64,000 bases of DNA from Arthrobacter sp. MYb229. Its GTDB lineage: Bacteria > Actinomycetota > Actinomycetes > Actinomycetales > Micrococcaceae. This document shows positions 35,706-44,859 of the stretch, piece after piece. The stretch covers positions 310,001-374,000 of the forward strand of contig NZ_PCPS01000002.1 of NCBI RefSeq assembly GCF_002975405.1, written 5' to 3'. Below the pieces are notes generated by a model. The model made no database searches. It saw only the letters and a program-made list of their open reading frames with translations, and was not told where the DNA came from. A program made the position numbers and the translations under genes. Position 1 is the first letter of the stretch. Every line of letters starts with the position of its first letter.

Positions 35706-35865
35706 CACTTTGTGGAAGTTATGGCCTTGCGTGCTGACTAGTGCCTAGGGTCAAAAGAAATTTCCGGGCGACATTCTGAGAGCCGCACCGGTGCCCGCGA
35801 AACCAGTTTGCCTGCCCGGTCGGAAGGCGGCTGCAGCGTTTGGTCAACAATTCCGCCGACCTGGT

Positions 35866-35897
35866 TCCGGCCCGGTGCGTACACGCGCCGGGCCGGA
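35866..35897 (-). terminator. Terminator of dctA
   Basis: Fourteen-bp stem with one mismatch, TCCGGCCCGGTGCG (35866-35879) / CGCGCCGGGCCGGA (35884-35897), loop TACA, 19 bases past the dctA stop. Confidence 0.7.
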
Positions 35898-35916
35898 TCT
35901 TGGGGACGGGGCGCAG

Positions 35917-37368
35917 CTACTGGCGCTTATGCAGGGTGATCTCGGGAATGTCATCTGCGGTCGGACCGCCGCCGAACTTCGGCGAGGGCTTTTCGCCAGA
36001 GGCCAAGCGGGCAAGTTCGGCCGCTTCGTATTCCTCTTCCTTGCCCAGCATGCGGGCCGTGTCCTCATTGGTGATTTCTCCCGCGAAGGCTCTCTTCATA
36101 TTTTCACGGTCGAACTGGCCCTCCCACTTGGCGACCACGAACGTCGCCACGCAATTGCCCAGCAGGTTGACTACCACGCGCATGGAATCCATGATGCGAT
36201 CGGCGCCCAGCAACAGGGCCACCCCAGCCACCGGGAAGATGCCTAATGCCGCGGCGGTGGCTGACAGCGCCAGGAACGAGGAACCCGGGACGCCGGCCAT
36301 GCCCTTGGAAGTCAGCAGCAGGACGCCCAGTGCGGCCAGCTGCTGCCCGAAGCTCAAGTCATGCCCGAAAGCCTGGGCCAGGAAGAGCAGGGAGATGGAA
36401 AGATAAATAGCTGCGCCGTCCAGATTGAACGAGTAGCCGGTGGGTACCACCAGCCCGGTGGTGGCGCGCGAGCAGCCGGCATTGGTCAGCTTGGTCATAA
36501 TGCGCGGCATTACCGATTCGGTGGATGCCGTGCCCAGCGCCAGGAGAAATTCTTCGCGGGTGTAGCGAATGAACTGCCATAGCGGTACTCGGGCGAAGGT
36601 CCAGGCGATGATGAACAGCACGCCGATGAACAGCAGTGCTGCAACATAGCAGGCGATGATCAATTTGGCGTAGGTGCCCAAGGTCGCGATGCCGTACTGG
36701 CCGATGATGAAGCCCATGGCGCCGAAGGCGCCAAGTGGGGCGACCTTCATAACCCAGCTCATGACCTTGAAGATCAATTCGAGGATGTTCTCGAAAACCG
36801 CCAGGAGCGGCATGCATCGTTCTTTGCCGACAACGACGATCGCCGCTCCAAAGAATACCGAGAAGAAGAGGACCTGCAGCAGATTGTTCTCGGCGAAGGC
36901 GCCGATTACGCTGACCGGGATGATGCCGAGAATAAAGTCGGCAGCACCCTTGGCTTCGCCTGTTTTATCCTGAAGTGATGAGTCGTCCAACGTGGACGGG
37001 TCGATATTCAATCCTGCCCCGGGCTGGAAGACGTTGGCGATGATCAATCCGAAGACCAGGGCGAACAGCGTTGCGCTGGTGAAATACACCAGCGCCTTGA
37101 CTCCCACGCGGCCCACCGCCTGCACGTCGCCAACGGCGGCGATGCCGGTGACGATGACCAAGAAGATGAGTGGCGCGATGATCATCTTGATCAGCATGAT
37201 GAAGCCATCACCCAGTGGCCTGAGCTCCGAGCCGACCGCGGGCCAGAAGTGGCCGATGAGGACTCCGGCGAGGACCGCGACTCCGAGTTGGACGAACAAT
37301 GATTTGTAGAGGCGCTTCTTGGGTTTTTGCTTTGCCTTGGCAAAGTCTTTGGATGATGATTTTTTCAC
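35917..37368 (-). CDS. dctA: C4-dicarboxylate:cation symporter DctA
   Basis: A 483-residue DAACS-family symporter: KSLFVQLGVAVLAGVLIGH at the start, SSFLALSATAAAL, SFNLDGAAIYLS, and LLLGADRIMDSMRVVVNLLGNCVATFVVAKWEG, the C-terminal substrate/sodium site. It imports succinate, fumarate, malate or similar acids. The C-terminal tail is acidic and long. It is divergent from the hyi/glxR/gcl genes and could feed on carboxylates such as oxalurate or glyoxylate-related acids here, but that is only positional. Confidence 0.9.
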   Translation of the reverse strand: MKKSSSKDFAKAKQKPKKRLYKSLFVQLGVAVLAGVLIGHFWPAVGSELRPLGDGFIMLIKMIIAPLIFLVIVTGIAAVGDVQAVGRVGVKALVYFTSATLFALVFGLIIANVFQPGAGLNIDPSTLDDSSLQDKTGEAKGAADFILGIIPVSVIGAFAENNLLQVLFFSVFFGAAIVVVGKERCMPLLAVFENILELIFKVMSWVMKVAPLGAFGAMGFIIGQYGIATLGTYAKLIIACYVAALLFIGVLFIIAWTFARVPLWQFIRYTREEFLLALGTASTESVMPRIMTKLTNAGCSRATTGLVVPTGYSFNLDGAAIYLSISLLFLAQAFGHDLSFGQQLAALGVLLLTSKGMAGVPGSSFLALSATAAALGIFPVAGVALLLGADRIMDSMRVVVNLLGNCVATFVVAKWEGQFDRENMKRAFAGEITNEDTARMLGKEEEYEAAELARLASGEKPSPKFGGGPTADDIPEITLHKRQ

Positions 37369-37676
37369 GACTGCTCCAGAGGTTAATTACTCGCGAGATA
37401 TATGCCATGTCGAAGGACTGACCCAACTGTAATGTGCATCACAGGATTTCCGCAAGGAAAAATAGAAATTCCGATATGCGAAATGATTTCTTTCCATAAT
37501 GCGAAATAGGTGACCCGCCTATCCGCTTTCGCGCCCTTCCCTCCGGTGGCCCTCGTGCATTTTGCAAGGGCTGGCTCCCGTGGCGCGCTCCTGTTTGCGA
37601 TGCGCGAAACGAAGGGCCCTAGAGGGTTGACAGTGATCTGTGTCTCGACTTAGAGTTTTCGTAAAGCAAAACAAAT

Positions 37677-37693
37677 ATTCCATGAAGTGGAAT
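37677..37693. promoter_or_regulatory. Inverted repeat upstream of hyi
   Basis: ATTCCA-tgaag-TGGAAT ends 29 bases before the hyi start codon. The size and sequence suit an IclR/AllR- or PucR-type operator. The rest of 37369-37676 contains AT-rich direct repeats (ATATGCGAAAT and ATAATGCGAAAT near 37477-37508) but no gene. Confidence 0.5.
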
Positions 37694-37722
37694 CTTTGAA
37701 ATAGGTTTTGAAGGGAAATCCA

Positions 37723-38523
37723 GTGTCTTACACTCTGAACTGCTCGATTCTGCTCACCGAACTACCCATCAACCAGCGTGCCGAAGCGGCCAAGCAGGCG
37801 GGATTCGACAGCGTCGAATTCTGGTGGCCATTTGCCACCGCCGTGCCAAGCGACAAGCAGGTAGATGAGTTCGTTAGCTCGATCAAGAACGCGGGCGTGC
37901 AGCTGGACGGATTGAACTTCTTCGCCGGTGACATGCCTGCGGGGGACCGCGGACTAGTTTCCTGGGTCGGGCGCAGTGCAGAGTTCCGTGAGAACGTGGA
38001 CGTGGTCGCCGCTATCGGCGAGGCCACCGGATGCAAATCCTTCAACGCCCTCTATGGAAATCGTCTTGCGGAATCCACTGCGCAGGCTCAAGACGCGCTG
38101 GCCCTTGAAAACCTGTTGGTTGCCGCCGGGGGCATCGAACGCATCGAAGGCACCGTCCTGATCGAACCGGTCTCCGGCACCGAGGCCTACCCGCTGAAGA
38201 CCGCCGCCGAGGCACTGGACGTGGTCACTAAGGTCAAGGAAGCGGGCAAGAACAATATTGCCCTGCTGGCCGACTTCTACCACCTAGCGGTCAACGGCGA
38301 TGATGTCCCGCAGGTTATCGAAAGCCACGCGAAAGAATTCGGCCACATCCAGATCGCCGACGCGCCGGGCCGTGGGGCGCCAGGAACTGGTGATCTGCCC
38401 TTGCTTGCCTGGATTGAACGCTCCCGTCAGCTTGGATACACCGGCAAAGTAGCCCTGGAATACAAGCAGGACGCGCAGACCGCCTTTCAATGGCTTGCCA
38501 CCGCCGGTGCCGACGCCTCCTAA
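37723..38523 (+). CDS. hyi: Hydroxypyruvate isomerase
   Basis: A 266-residue TIM-barrel protein of the xylose-isomerase-like family: NCSILLTELPINQRAEAAKQAGFDSVEFWWPF at the start, FNALYGNR, LIEPVSG, LLADFYHLA and IQIADAPGRGAPGTG, all typical of Hyi. It interconverts hydroxypyruvate and tartronate semialdehyde. GTG 37723 is chosen, with GAAGGG before it. It is first in the run hyi-glxR-gcl. Confidence 0.9.
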   Translation: MSYTLNCSILLTELPINQRAEAAKQAGFDSVEFWWPFATAVPSDKQVDEFVSSIKNAGVQLDGLNFFAGDMPAGDRGLVSWVGRSAEFRENVDVVAAIGEATGCKSFNALYGNRLAESTAQAQDALALENLLVAAGGIERIEGTVLIEPVSGTEAYPLKTAAEALDVVTKVKEAGKNNIALLADFYHLAVNGDDVPQVIESHAKEFGHIQIADAPGRGAPGTGDLPLLAWIERSRQLGYTGKVALEYKQDAQTAFQWLATAGADAS

Positions 38524-38572
38524 ACTTCCACTCGCCCCTCGTGCGGGCCGCCAAAACACTTTGGAGAATCAC

Positions 38573-39457
38573 ATGTCACAGAATGTAGCTTTTATCGGTT
38601 TGGGAATCATGGGACTGCCCATGGCCAAGAACCTCGTCACCGCAGGCTTCAACGTCACCGGTTTCAACCGCAGTGAAAAAGCCACCACCGAGCTTGCGGC
38701 AGCCGGCGGCCACGCGGCAAAGTCGATCGCCGAAGCGGTCAAGGACGCCGACGTCATCATCACAATGGTTCCGGACTCTCCCGATGTCGAAGCGGTCACC
38801 ACCGGCGCAGAGGGCCTGTTCGCGCACGCAAAATCCGGGGCCATCTGGATCGATAATTCCTCCATCCGTCCCGACGTTGCGGTGAACCTTTCGAATGCCG
38901 CGCGTGAGGCCGGATTGCGTCCACTGGACGCGCCGGTATCCGGTGGCGAGCAGGGCGCCATCGACGCGGTGCTCTCCATTATGGTCGGCGGCGAACCGGC
39001 GGACTTCGCAGATGCCAAGCCGGTCCTCGAAGCGGTGGGCAAGACCATCGTCCTGGTCGGTCCCTCCGGATCCGGGCAAACCGTCAAGGCCGCAAACCAG
39101 CTGATCGTCGCGGCAAATATCCAGGCGCTGAGCGAAGCGGTGGTCTTCCTCGAAGCCTATGGCGTAGACACCGATTCGGCACTGAAGGTGCTCGGCGGGG
39201 GACTCGCCGGCTCCAAGGTGCTTGACCAGAAGGGCCAGAAGATCCTGGACCGTGAATTCGGACCGGGCTTCCGCTTGGCCCTGCACCACAAGGACATGGG
39301 CATCGTCACCTCGGCCGCCCGCGAAGCCGGCGTGGTGCTTCCGATGGGTTCGCTCGTCGCCCAGCTGGTGGGTTCCACCGTCGCCAGCGGCGACGGCTCG
39401 CTGGATCACTCGGGTCTCTTCCGCGGAGTGCAGCGCCTTTCGGGTCAAAGCGAGTAA
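38573..39457 (+). CDS. glxR: Tartronate semialdehyde reductase
   Basis: A 294-residue beta-hydroxyacid dehydrogenase: NAD(P) motif FIGLGIMGLPMAKNL (residues about 6-20), substrate motif DAPVSGGEQGA, catalytic lysine in KAANQLI. It reduces tartronate semialdehyde to glycerate. TTTGGAGAATC precedes ATG 38573; the frame upstream overlaps hyi and is not used. A 15-bp terminator follows. Confidence 0.92.
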   Translation: MSQNVAFIGLGIMGLPMAKNLVTAGFNVTGFNRSEKATTELAAAGGHAAKSIAEAVKDADVIITMVPDSPDVEAVTTGAEGLFAHAKSGAIWIDNSSIRPDVAVNLSNAAREAGLRPLDAPVSGGEQGAIDAVLSIMVGGEPADFADAKPVLEAVGKTIVLVGPSGSGQTVKAANQLIVAANIQALSEAVVFLEAYGVDTDSALKVLGGGLAGSKVLDQKGQKILDREFGPGFRLALHHKDMGIVTSAAREAGVVLPMGSLVAQLVGSTVASGDGSLDHSGLFRGVQRLSGQSE

Positions 39458-39523
39458 GTTTCTCTCCTGCTCTTCCCCTCAAACTTCCTGTGGCGGGTCC
39501 TGCGCCTGCCTTCGGTAGCCGGC

Positions 39524-39561
39524 CCATCGGCTGGCGAACAACTGTATTCGCCAGCCGATGG
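39524..39561 (+). terminator. Terminator after glxR
   Basis: Perfect 15-bp stem CCATCGGCTGGCGAA (39524-39538) / TTCGCCAGCCGATGG (39547-39561). It separates glxR from gcl, so gcl probably has its own promoter or is reached by readthrough. Confidence 0.75.
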
Positions 39562-39718
39562 AGTCCTTCGTTCCAGTTCGAGTCCGGCTTCCGGTGCTCG
39601 GGGTGGGCGTGAGGTCGATTCACTTCGTCGGCCCGCCACAGGTCATCCCCTCATAATCTTGTTTCTTCTTTCACCGCTCCATTCGGGGCCGAACCATCGA
39701 TAAGGATGTGTGATTTCA

Positions 39719-41512
39719 ATGCCTAAGATGCGCGCAGTAGATGCCATCGTGCTGATCCTGGAAAAGGAAGGCGCCACCGAAGCGTTCGGCTTGCCCGGCG
39801 CGGCAATCAACCCGCTGTACTCGGCGATGAAACAGCATGGCGGAATCCGCCATACGCTGCACCGCCACGTCGAGGGAGCCTCGCATGCAGCTGACGGCTA
39901 CTCGCGGGCCAGCGGCAAGATCGGCCTGTGCCTGGGTACCTCCGGGCCGGCCGGCACCGACATGATCACCGGCCTGTATGCGGCCATCGCCGACTCGATC
40001 CCGATGCTCTGCATCACCGGCCAGGCGCCAACCCACGTTTTGCACAAGGAAGACTTCCAGGCGGTGGATATTGAATCCATCGCGAAGCCGGTGACCAAAT
40101 ACGCGAGCACCGTGCTGGAGCCGGGGCTCGTTCCGGGAACCTTCGCCAAGGCTTTCCAGATCATGCGTTCGGGCCGCCCCGGTCCTGCGCTGATCGACTT
40201 GCCTATCAACGTGCAGTTGGCCGAGATTGATTTTGACATCGATGCCTACGAGCCGTTGGCGCCCACCAAGCCGGAGGCAACTCGCGGCCAGGCCGAGAAG
40301 ATCGTTGACCTGCTGCTGAGCGGCAAGCGTCCAATCATCGTTGCCGGCGGTGGCGTGATCAACGCCAACGCCAGCGACAAGCTCGTGCAGCTGGCCGAAG
40401 AGCTCAACATCCCGGTTTCGCCCACCCTGATGGGCTGGGGCGTCATTCCGGATGACCACCGTTTGCAGTCGGGCATGGTGGGCATCCAGACCCACACCAA
40501 ATACGGCAACGAATCCTTCTTGGCCTCGGATGTGGTGCTCGGCATCGGAAACCGGTGGGCGAACCGGCACACCGGTGGCCTCGAAACCTACCGTGCAGGG
40601 CGCAAGTTCATCCACGTGGATATCGAGCCCACGCAGATCGGTCGCGTTTTTGCGCCGGATCTGGGAATTACCTCGGATGCCGCGGCGGCGCTGGAATCAA
40701 TCCTGGAGATCGTGCGCGAACGCAAGAGCGCTGGGCTGATCCCCGACTACTCGCAGTGGGCCGACCAGTGCACGGCCCGCAAGGGAACGAACCACCGCAA
40801 GACCAACTTCGACAATATTCCGATCAAGCCGCAGCGCGTCTACCAGGAGATGAACGCGGTCTTCGGCCAGGACACCACCTACGTATCCACCATCGGGCTC
40901 AGCCAGATCGCCGGCGCGCAGATGCTGCACGTCTATGGACCACGCAAGTGGATCAACGCCGGCCAGGCCGGACCCTTGGGCTGGACCGGTCCGGCAGCCC
41001 TGGGCGTCGTGCGCGGCAAGCCAGGGGAAAAAGTTGTGGCGCTATCCGGGGATTACGACTTCCAATTCATGATTGAAGAGCTGGCAGTAGGCGCCCAGTT
41101 CAAGCTGCCTTACGTGCACGTGGTGGTCAACAACTCCTACCTCGGCCTGATCCGCCAATCGCAGCGTCCCTTCGAAATGGATTATCACGTCTCCCTGGGC
41201 TTCGATAACATCAACTCCCCGGAAACCGACGGCTACGGCGTGGACCACGTCAAGGTCGCCGAAGGGCTCGGATGCAAGGCCGTTCGGGTGAATGATCCGG
41301 CGAAGCTGGCCGAGGGATTCGCCGAAGCGAACCGGCTGGCCGACGAGCACCAGGTCCCCGTGGTGGTTGAAGTGATCCTGGAGAAGGTCACCAACATTTC
41401 CATGGGTGCGCAGCTGGATGCGGTTAATGAATTTGAAGATCTTGCACTGGAGATCGGGGACGCGCCTACCGCGCTAGTACCCATGAAATCCAGTGCCGGT
41501 GTGAGTGCCTGA
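39719..41512 (+). CDS. gcl: Glyoxylate carboligase
   Basis: A 597-residue thiamine-diphosphate enzyme nearly colinear with E. coli Gcl: [30 protein letters not shown] with V51 in place of the catalytic Glu of most ThDP enzymes (a known Gcl trait), [11 protein letters not shown], and GDYDFQF with the following NN as the ThDP/metal site. It joins two glyoxylates to tartronate semialdehyde and CO2. I choose ATG 39719, as in E. coli, with AAGGAT 11 bases before. Confidence 0.96.
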   Translation: MPKMRAVDAIVLILEKEGATEAFGLPGAAINPLYSAMKQHGGIRHTLHRHVEGASHAADGYSRASGKIGLCLGTSGPAGTDMITGLYAAIADSIPMLCITGQAPTHVLHKEDFQAVDIESIAKPVTKYASTVLEPGLVPGTFAKAFQIMRSGRPGPALIDLPINVQLAEIDFDIDAYEPLAPTKPEATRGQAEKIVDLLLSGKRPIIVAGGGVINANASDKLVQLAEELNIPVSPTLMGWGVIPDDHRLQSGMVGIQTHTKYGNESFLASDVVLGIGNRWANRHTGGLETYRAGRKFIHVDIEPTQIGRVFAPDLGITSDAAAALESILEIVRERKSAGLIPDYSQWADQCTARKGTNHRKTNFDNIPIKPQRVYQEMNAVFGQDTTYVSTIGLSQIAGAQMLHVYGPRKWINAGQAGPLGWTGPAALGVVRGKPGEKVVALSGDYDFQFMIEELAVGAQFKLPYVHVVVNNSYLGLIRQSQRPFEMDYHVSLGFDNINSPETDGYGVDHVKVAEGLGCKAVRVNDPAKLAEGFAEANRLADEHQVPVVVEVILEKVTNISMGAQLDAVNEFEDLALEIGDAPTALVPMKSSAGVSA

Positions 41513-41553
41513 GGTCGGTCGTCGCTGCCACTGGCAACTCCCATAAATTGCGG

Positions 41554-41596
41554 GTGCGGTTATTTTCAAGATAGGAGATCATGGAAATAACCGCAC
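41554..41596 (+). promoter_or_regulatory. Hairpin overlapping a leader ORF before allB
   Basis: Twelve-bp stem GTGCGGTTATTT (41554-41565) / AAATAACCGCAC (41585-41596). The right arm lies inside a 15-codon ORF and the loop holds that ORF's ribosome site and start. No T-run follows, so this looks like a regulatory structure rather than a plain terminator. Confidence 0.45.
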
Positions 41597-41628
41597 CACG
41601 CACTACTGAATTTAGTCTCAAGCTTTAA
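41581..41628 (+). CDS. Possible 15-residue leader peptide before allB
   Basis: ATG 41581 is preceded by TAGGAGATC and opens MEITAPRTTEFSLKL followed by TAA, ending 23 bases before allB. The ribosome site spacing is short. The overlap with the hairpin at 41554-41596 would let translation open or close the structure. It is weak evidence for an attenuator-like leader. Confidence 0.35.
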   Translation: MEITAPRTTEFSLKL

Positions 41629-41651
41629 ACGTAACGAGTAGGGAACGACTC

Positions 41652-43031
41652 ATGAGCATCAACGAAGCTGTTGAACGCGAAACCAACGACAACGCAGATC
41701 TGGACTTCAATCTGGTTATCCGGGGCGAACGCATCTTGACTACCGCCGGCATGGCCGCCCGCGAGATCGGCGTCCGCGACGGAAAGATCGTAGCCATCGA
41801 GCCGCTGGGAAATAATCTGCAGGGCGCACGCACCATAGAGGTCGGCGACGACGAGGTATTGCTCCCGGGCCTGGTGGATACCCACGTCCACGTCAACGAG
41901 CCGGGGCGTACCGAGTGGGAAGGCTTCGAGTCTGCCACCAAGGCCGCAGCGGCAGGCGGTGTCACCACGATCGTGGACATGCCGCTGAACTCCATCCCGC
42001 CCACGGTGAACCTCGAAGCACTGGAAATCAAGCGCGAAGCTGCCAGCAAGAACGCGTATGTCAATGTCGGCTTCTGGGGCGGCGCCATTCCGGGTAACAA
42101 GAAGGACTTGCGTCAGCTGCACGAAGCCGGCGTCTTCGGCTTCAAGTGCTTCCTGCTTCACTCCGGAGTCGACGAGTTCCCCTCGCTGACCGTCGACGAG
42201 ATGGAAGAGGACATGGCAGAGCTTGCCTCCTTCGATTCGCTGATGATCGTGCACGCCGAGGACTCGGACATCATCGATAATTCGCCGAATCCTGTCGGCG
42301 GACAGTACGCCGGATTCCTGAACTCGCGTCCGCGTGATGCGGAGAATACCGCCATTGCGCAGGTCATCGAGCGCGCCCGCAAGACCGGGGTACGCGCCCA
42401 CGTGCTGCACCTGTCCAGCTCGGATGCCCTGGAGATGATCCGCGAGGCCCGCGCCGAAGGCGTGAAGCTCACCGTGGAAACCTGCCCGCACTATCTGACG
42501 CTGCTCGCCGAGGACATCCCGGACGGCGCCACGGCCTTCAAATGCTGCCCGCCGATCCGCGAGAACGACAACCGCGAACTGCTGTGGAAGGGCCTGGAAG
42601 AAGGCATTATCGACTGCATCGTTTCGGACCACTCCCCGTCCACTGTCGATTTGAAGGACGTGGAGAATGGCGACTTCGGCGTCGCCTGGGGCGGCGTCGC
42701 CTCGCTGCAGCTGGGCCTGCCGCTGATCTGGTCCGAAGCCAAGGGGCGCGGGCTGAAGCTGGAGCAGGTGGTGCAATGGATGGGCGTGAATCCTTCCAAG
42801 CTTGCCGGGCTGAGCGCCAAGGGCGGCATCGAGACCGGCAAGGACGCGGATTTCGCGATCTTCGCTCCGGAGGACACCTTCGAGGTGGATGTGGCCAAGC
42901 TGCATCACAAGAACCCGATTTCCCCGTACCAGGGCAAGACCCTGAGTGGCGTGGTCCGCCGGTCGATCATCGCGGGGGCCGACGTGGACTTCCAGACTCC
43001 TGGCGGAAAGCTGATCCGCCGCGAGCACTAG
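41652..43031 (+). CDS. allB: Allantoinase
   Basis: A 459-residue cyclic amidohydrolase: LPGLVDTHVHVNEPGRTEWEGFESATKAAAAGG (metal H-x-H and AllB-typical NEPGRTEWEG), KCFLLHSGVDEFP for the carboxylated lysine region, HAEDSDI, HVLHLSS and SDHSPS as further metal ligands. It opens allantoin to allantoate. TAGGGAACG precedes the ATG. It follows gcl by 139 bases containing a leader ORF and hairpin. Confidence 0.95.
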   Translation: MSINEAVERETNDNADLDFNLVIRGERILTTAGMAAREIGVRDGKIVAIEPLGNNLQGARTIEVGDDEVLLPGLVDTHVHVNEPGRTEWEGFESATKAAAAGGVTTIVDMPLNSIPPTVNLEALEIKREAASKNAYVNVGFWGGAIPGNKKDLRQLHEAGVFGFKCFLLHSGVDEFPSLTVDEMEEDMAELASFDSLMIVHAEDSDIIDNSPNPVGGQYAGFLNSRPRDAENTAIAQVIERARKTGVRAHVLHLSSSDALEMIREARAEGVKLTVETCPHYLTLLAEDIPDGATAFKCCPPIRENDNRELLWKGLEEGIIDCIVSDHSPSTVDLKDVENGDFGVAWGGVASLQLGLPLIWSEAKGRGLKLEQVVQWMGVNPSKLAGLSAKGGIETGKDADFAIFAPEDTFEVDVAKLHHKNPISPYQGKTLSGVVRRSIIAGADVDFQTPGGKLIRREH

Positions 43032-43048
43032 GAACTGGCTTTTGCCGG

Positions 43049-43081
43049 ACCCCTCTTCTGCCTTACTGGCGGGAGAGGGGT
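43049..43081 (+). terminator. Terminator after allB
   Basis: Stem ACCCCTCT (43049-43056) / AGAGGGGT (43074-43081), inner bases partly pairing, followed by TTT. Confidence 0.75.
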
Positions 43082-43312
43082 TTTCGCGTGCCGGACCGCG
43101 CGCTGGCCTCCAGGCAAGGCTGCATCGTAGCCTCAACTCCTCCAGATTCCAATGCTTCCAGGTGCATTCACTGTTATAACTGCCTGGTGTTCGGCTCACC
43201 TATAACAAAGAGGTATCGATTGGACGAGGCACGCGCGAATTGAGCCTCCCAGCTCATAGACTGTGAGCCATATGGGGATAGAGCAGTCGTAACTTCGAGT
43301 ACAGGAATGGTT

Positions 43313-43630
43313 ATGAACGCGAATACTGCTGCCTCGATAATGACCAAGAACGTCGATGACCTGGCTTTGGCCGAGGTGGTGCATGCTTCACTGGTCTTAG
43401 GCTCAATTGTCGTGGCTGTGCTCCTTGCTTTCGGGATCAAGACCTATGTCCATTGGCGGCGGCATCCCAAGACCTCCCAATCTTTCGAGCCATCGGCCGA
43501 AGAAGATGGCGCCAAGCAACCAGCACAGAGCTCGCGGCAACGTCCTGCACCGCGGATCGAAATACTGCCGACTCTCGGAGACCTGCGCGGAAGCGGACGG
43601 ATGAAGCGCGGCCTCGAAGACTCAGGCTGA
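43313..43630 (+). CDS. Small single-helix membrane protein
   Basis: A 105-residue protein with one hydrophobic helix (about residues 22-43, VVHASLVLGSIVVAVLLAFGI), then a basic, proline-rich cytoplasmic-looking tail. AGGA precedes ATG 43313. The family is unknown. A compound hairpin follows at 43654-43684. Confidence 0.6.
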   Translation: MNANTAASIMTKNVDDLALAEVVHASLVLGSIVVAVLLAFGIKTYVHWRRHPKTSQSFEPSAEEDGAKQPAQSSRQRPAPRIEILPTLGDLRGSGRMKRGLEDSG

Positions 43631-43653
43631 AGTCCCGGCGCAACGGCGTGGAG

Positions 43654-43684
43654 GGCCACGAACCACACGTGTGGAGGCGTGGCC
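43654..43684 (+). terminator. Hairpin after the small membrane protein gene
   Basis: Outer arms GGCCAC (43654-43659) and GTGGCC (43679-43684) enclose a perfect 12-base palindrome CCACACGTGTGG (43663-43674). Confidence 0.5.
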
Positions 43685-43834
43685 AATTAAGCGGCATCTT
43701 GGCTGGAGGCAATTCGTAGATACAATGACCAGTCTGGGCGCTATCCAGCAGCGCCGCCGGATAGCCCGAATTCTGCGGACGGGATCACCCGCATTTCTCC
43801 GAGACATCCCGACACCGCACCGGAAGGTGAACGA

Positions 43835-44257
43835 GTGACTGCCCAGTTCCAGCCGCACCCGGCGTTTCAGCGATTCGTAGGCTGGGCCAACCCCAGCGCA
43901 AGGTTGCTGCTTGTTCGTGCGGCTCAGGGCACGGGAAGATTCTGGTTCGCCAACTCCTGAATCGGCGACGGGACAGGAGAGGTCCATGATTTCTCCGCCA
44001 AGTCGCACAGCGACTGCTCCGAGTTGGCGATGCTTGATCAGCAGCTGGCAGAAGATCCGAACCTCCGTGCCGCAGTCATTCTTTCTCCCGGGCACACCGT
44101 ATGGCACTTGGCTCTGCATGCACCAGTTCAATTTGCAGAACAGCGAGATCTGTCGCTTAGCCTCGCTTGTGGGAACCGCACAGGAATTGGAGAGCAACAG
44201 CAATCGGAAAATGCGCCACCGGCGCAAGGTCCTCAACGAATGAGTAGTAGCCATTGA
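43835..44257 (+). pseudogene. 140-codon gene interrupted by an in-frame TGA
   Basis: A GTG at 43835 with GGAAGGTG upstream starts a coding-like frame (MTAQFQPHPAFQRFVGWANP, then LLLVRAAQGTGRFWF) that stops at TGA 43958-43960. The same frame continues at once as IGDGTGEVHDFSAKSHSD then ELAMLDQQLAEDPNLRAAVI and runs to TGA 44255-44257. Removing the one stop gives a normal 140-residue protein. There is no sign of selenocysteine machinery in the window. It is most simply a nonsense-mutated gene; readthrough or a base error are alternatives. I do not recognise the family. Confidence 0.5.
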
Positions 44258-44457
44258 TCGTGAAATGGGCTTTCTGTCATGAACAGATGGCATGAATTCC
44301 CTGGTGCATGACTAAGTCAGGCTGAGTGGCTAGGGGAGATTCAGCATAGCTTCGACTGGATTATTTTTCAGATCTTCCAGTTTGACAACCTGCCTAGACT
44401 CTAGAACTTGGGAGGCTGCCTGTTTCGACAAGCGGGGGTAAAAGTGGTGGGAAGCGC

Positions 44458-44504
44458 TACCGATGTGTTGATACAGAACAGTTACCGATGTCCCGATACA
44501 AAAC
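44458..44504. repeat. Two tandem TACCGATGT repeats, IS-end-like
   Basis: TACCGATGTGTTGATACAGA (44458-44477) and TACCGATGTCCCGATACAAA (44483-44502) are near-identical 22-base units separated by AGT. Multiple ACCGATGT-type repeats are typical of ends of IS21/IS481-like elements, but no transposase remains nearby. Confidence 0.4.
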
Positions 44505-44620
44505 AAAATTAAAAGAACTTGCCTAAACTCGCGTCATGATTCGGTGGTTGGGGACTCTTAACGTGTAGAGGCGATGAACCGGGTGCTTGGGGGACTCGAA
44601 TTCACGCCGTTCGCGTCGGC

Positions 44621-44660
44621 GACTGAATGGCTTGCTGCTTGGGGCGCAAGCCGTTCAGTC
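44621..44660. repeat. 15-bp inverted repeat
   Basis: GACTGAATGGCTTGC (44621-44635) and GCAAGCCGTTCAGTC (44646-44660) pair except for one position, around a 10-base loop. There is no gene immediately upstream for it to terminate except the interrupted one 360 bases earlier. Confidence 0.5.
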
Positions 44661-44859
44661 ACTGGAGCAATAAAGAGCAACCACTGGTTGGGATCTGTTG
44701 AGATCCTGTGAATATCGGAACGGATGGTCTGTTTGGAGCCCCTTGGTCCTTCTCGGTGATAGGGTCTACAAATATTAACTGGATAAGTGCGAGGTTTTGA
44801 AAAATCCGCCGGGGTGAATTCGGTTAGTGGACGCATCGTTTTCGAAGTATGGGGACTTT

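Larger units (their letters stand above)
44258..44859. other. Intergenic region with repeat and IS-end-like sequence
   Basis: About 600 bases with lower GC than the neighbours and no convincing gene. It holds the direct repeat at 44458-44504, an inverted repeat (44621-44635 / 44646-44660), and two degenerate copies of a GGTGnTTGGGGGACTC-like sequence near 44542-44596. This looks like a scar of past insertion. Confidence 0.5.

Noticed and set aside
43958-43960. Selenocysteine codon
   Set aside because: No selenoprotein motif around the TGA, no recognisable selenocysteine insertion structure, and no selenium genes in the window.
43622-44293. 223-codon minus-strand ORF
   Set aside because: Overlaps the better-supported plus-strand interrupted gene and has a random-looking translation.
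44585-44660. tRNA-like sequence (GAATTCGAGTCCCC on the minus strand)
   Set aside because: T-arm-like bases are present, but no acceptor, D or anticodon arms could be folded.
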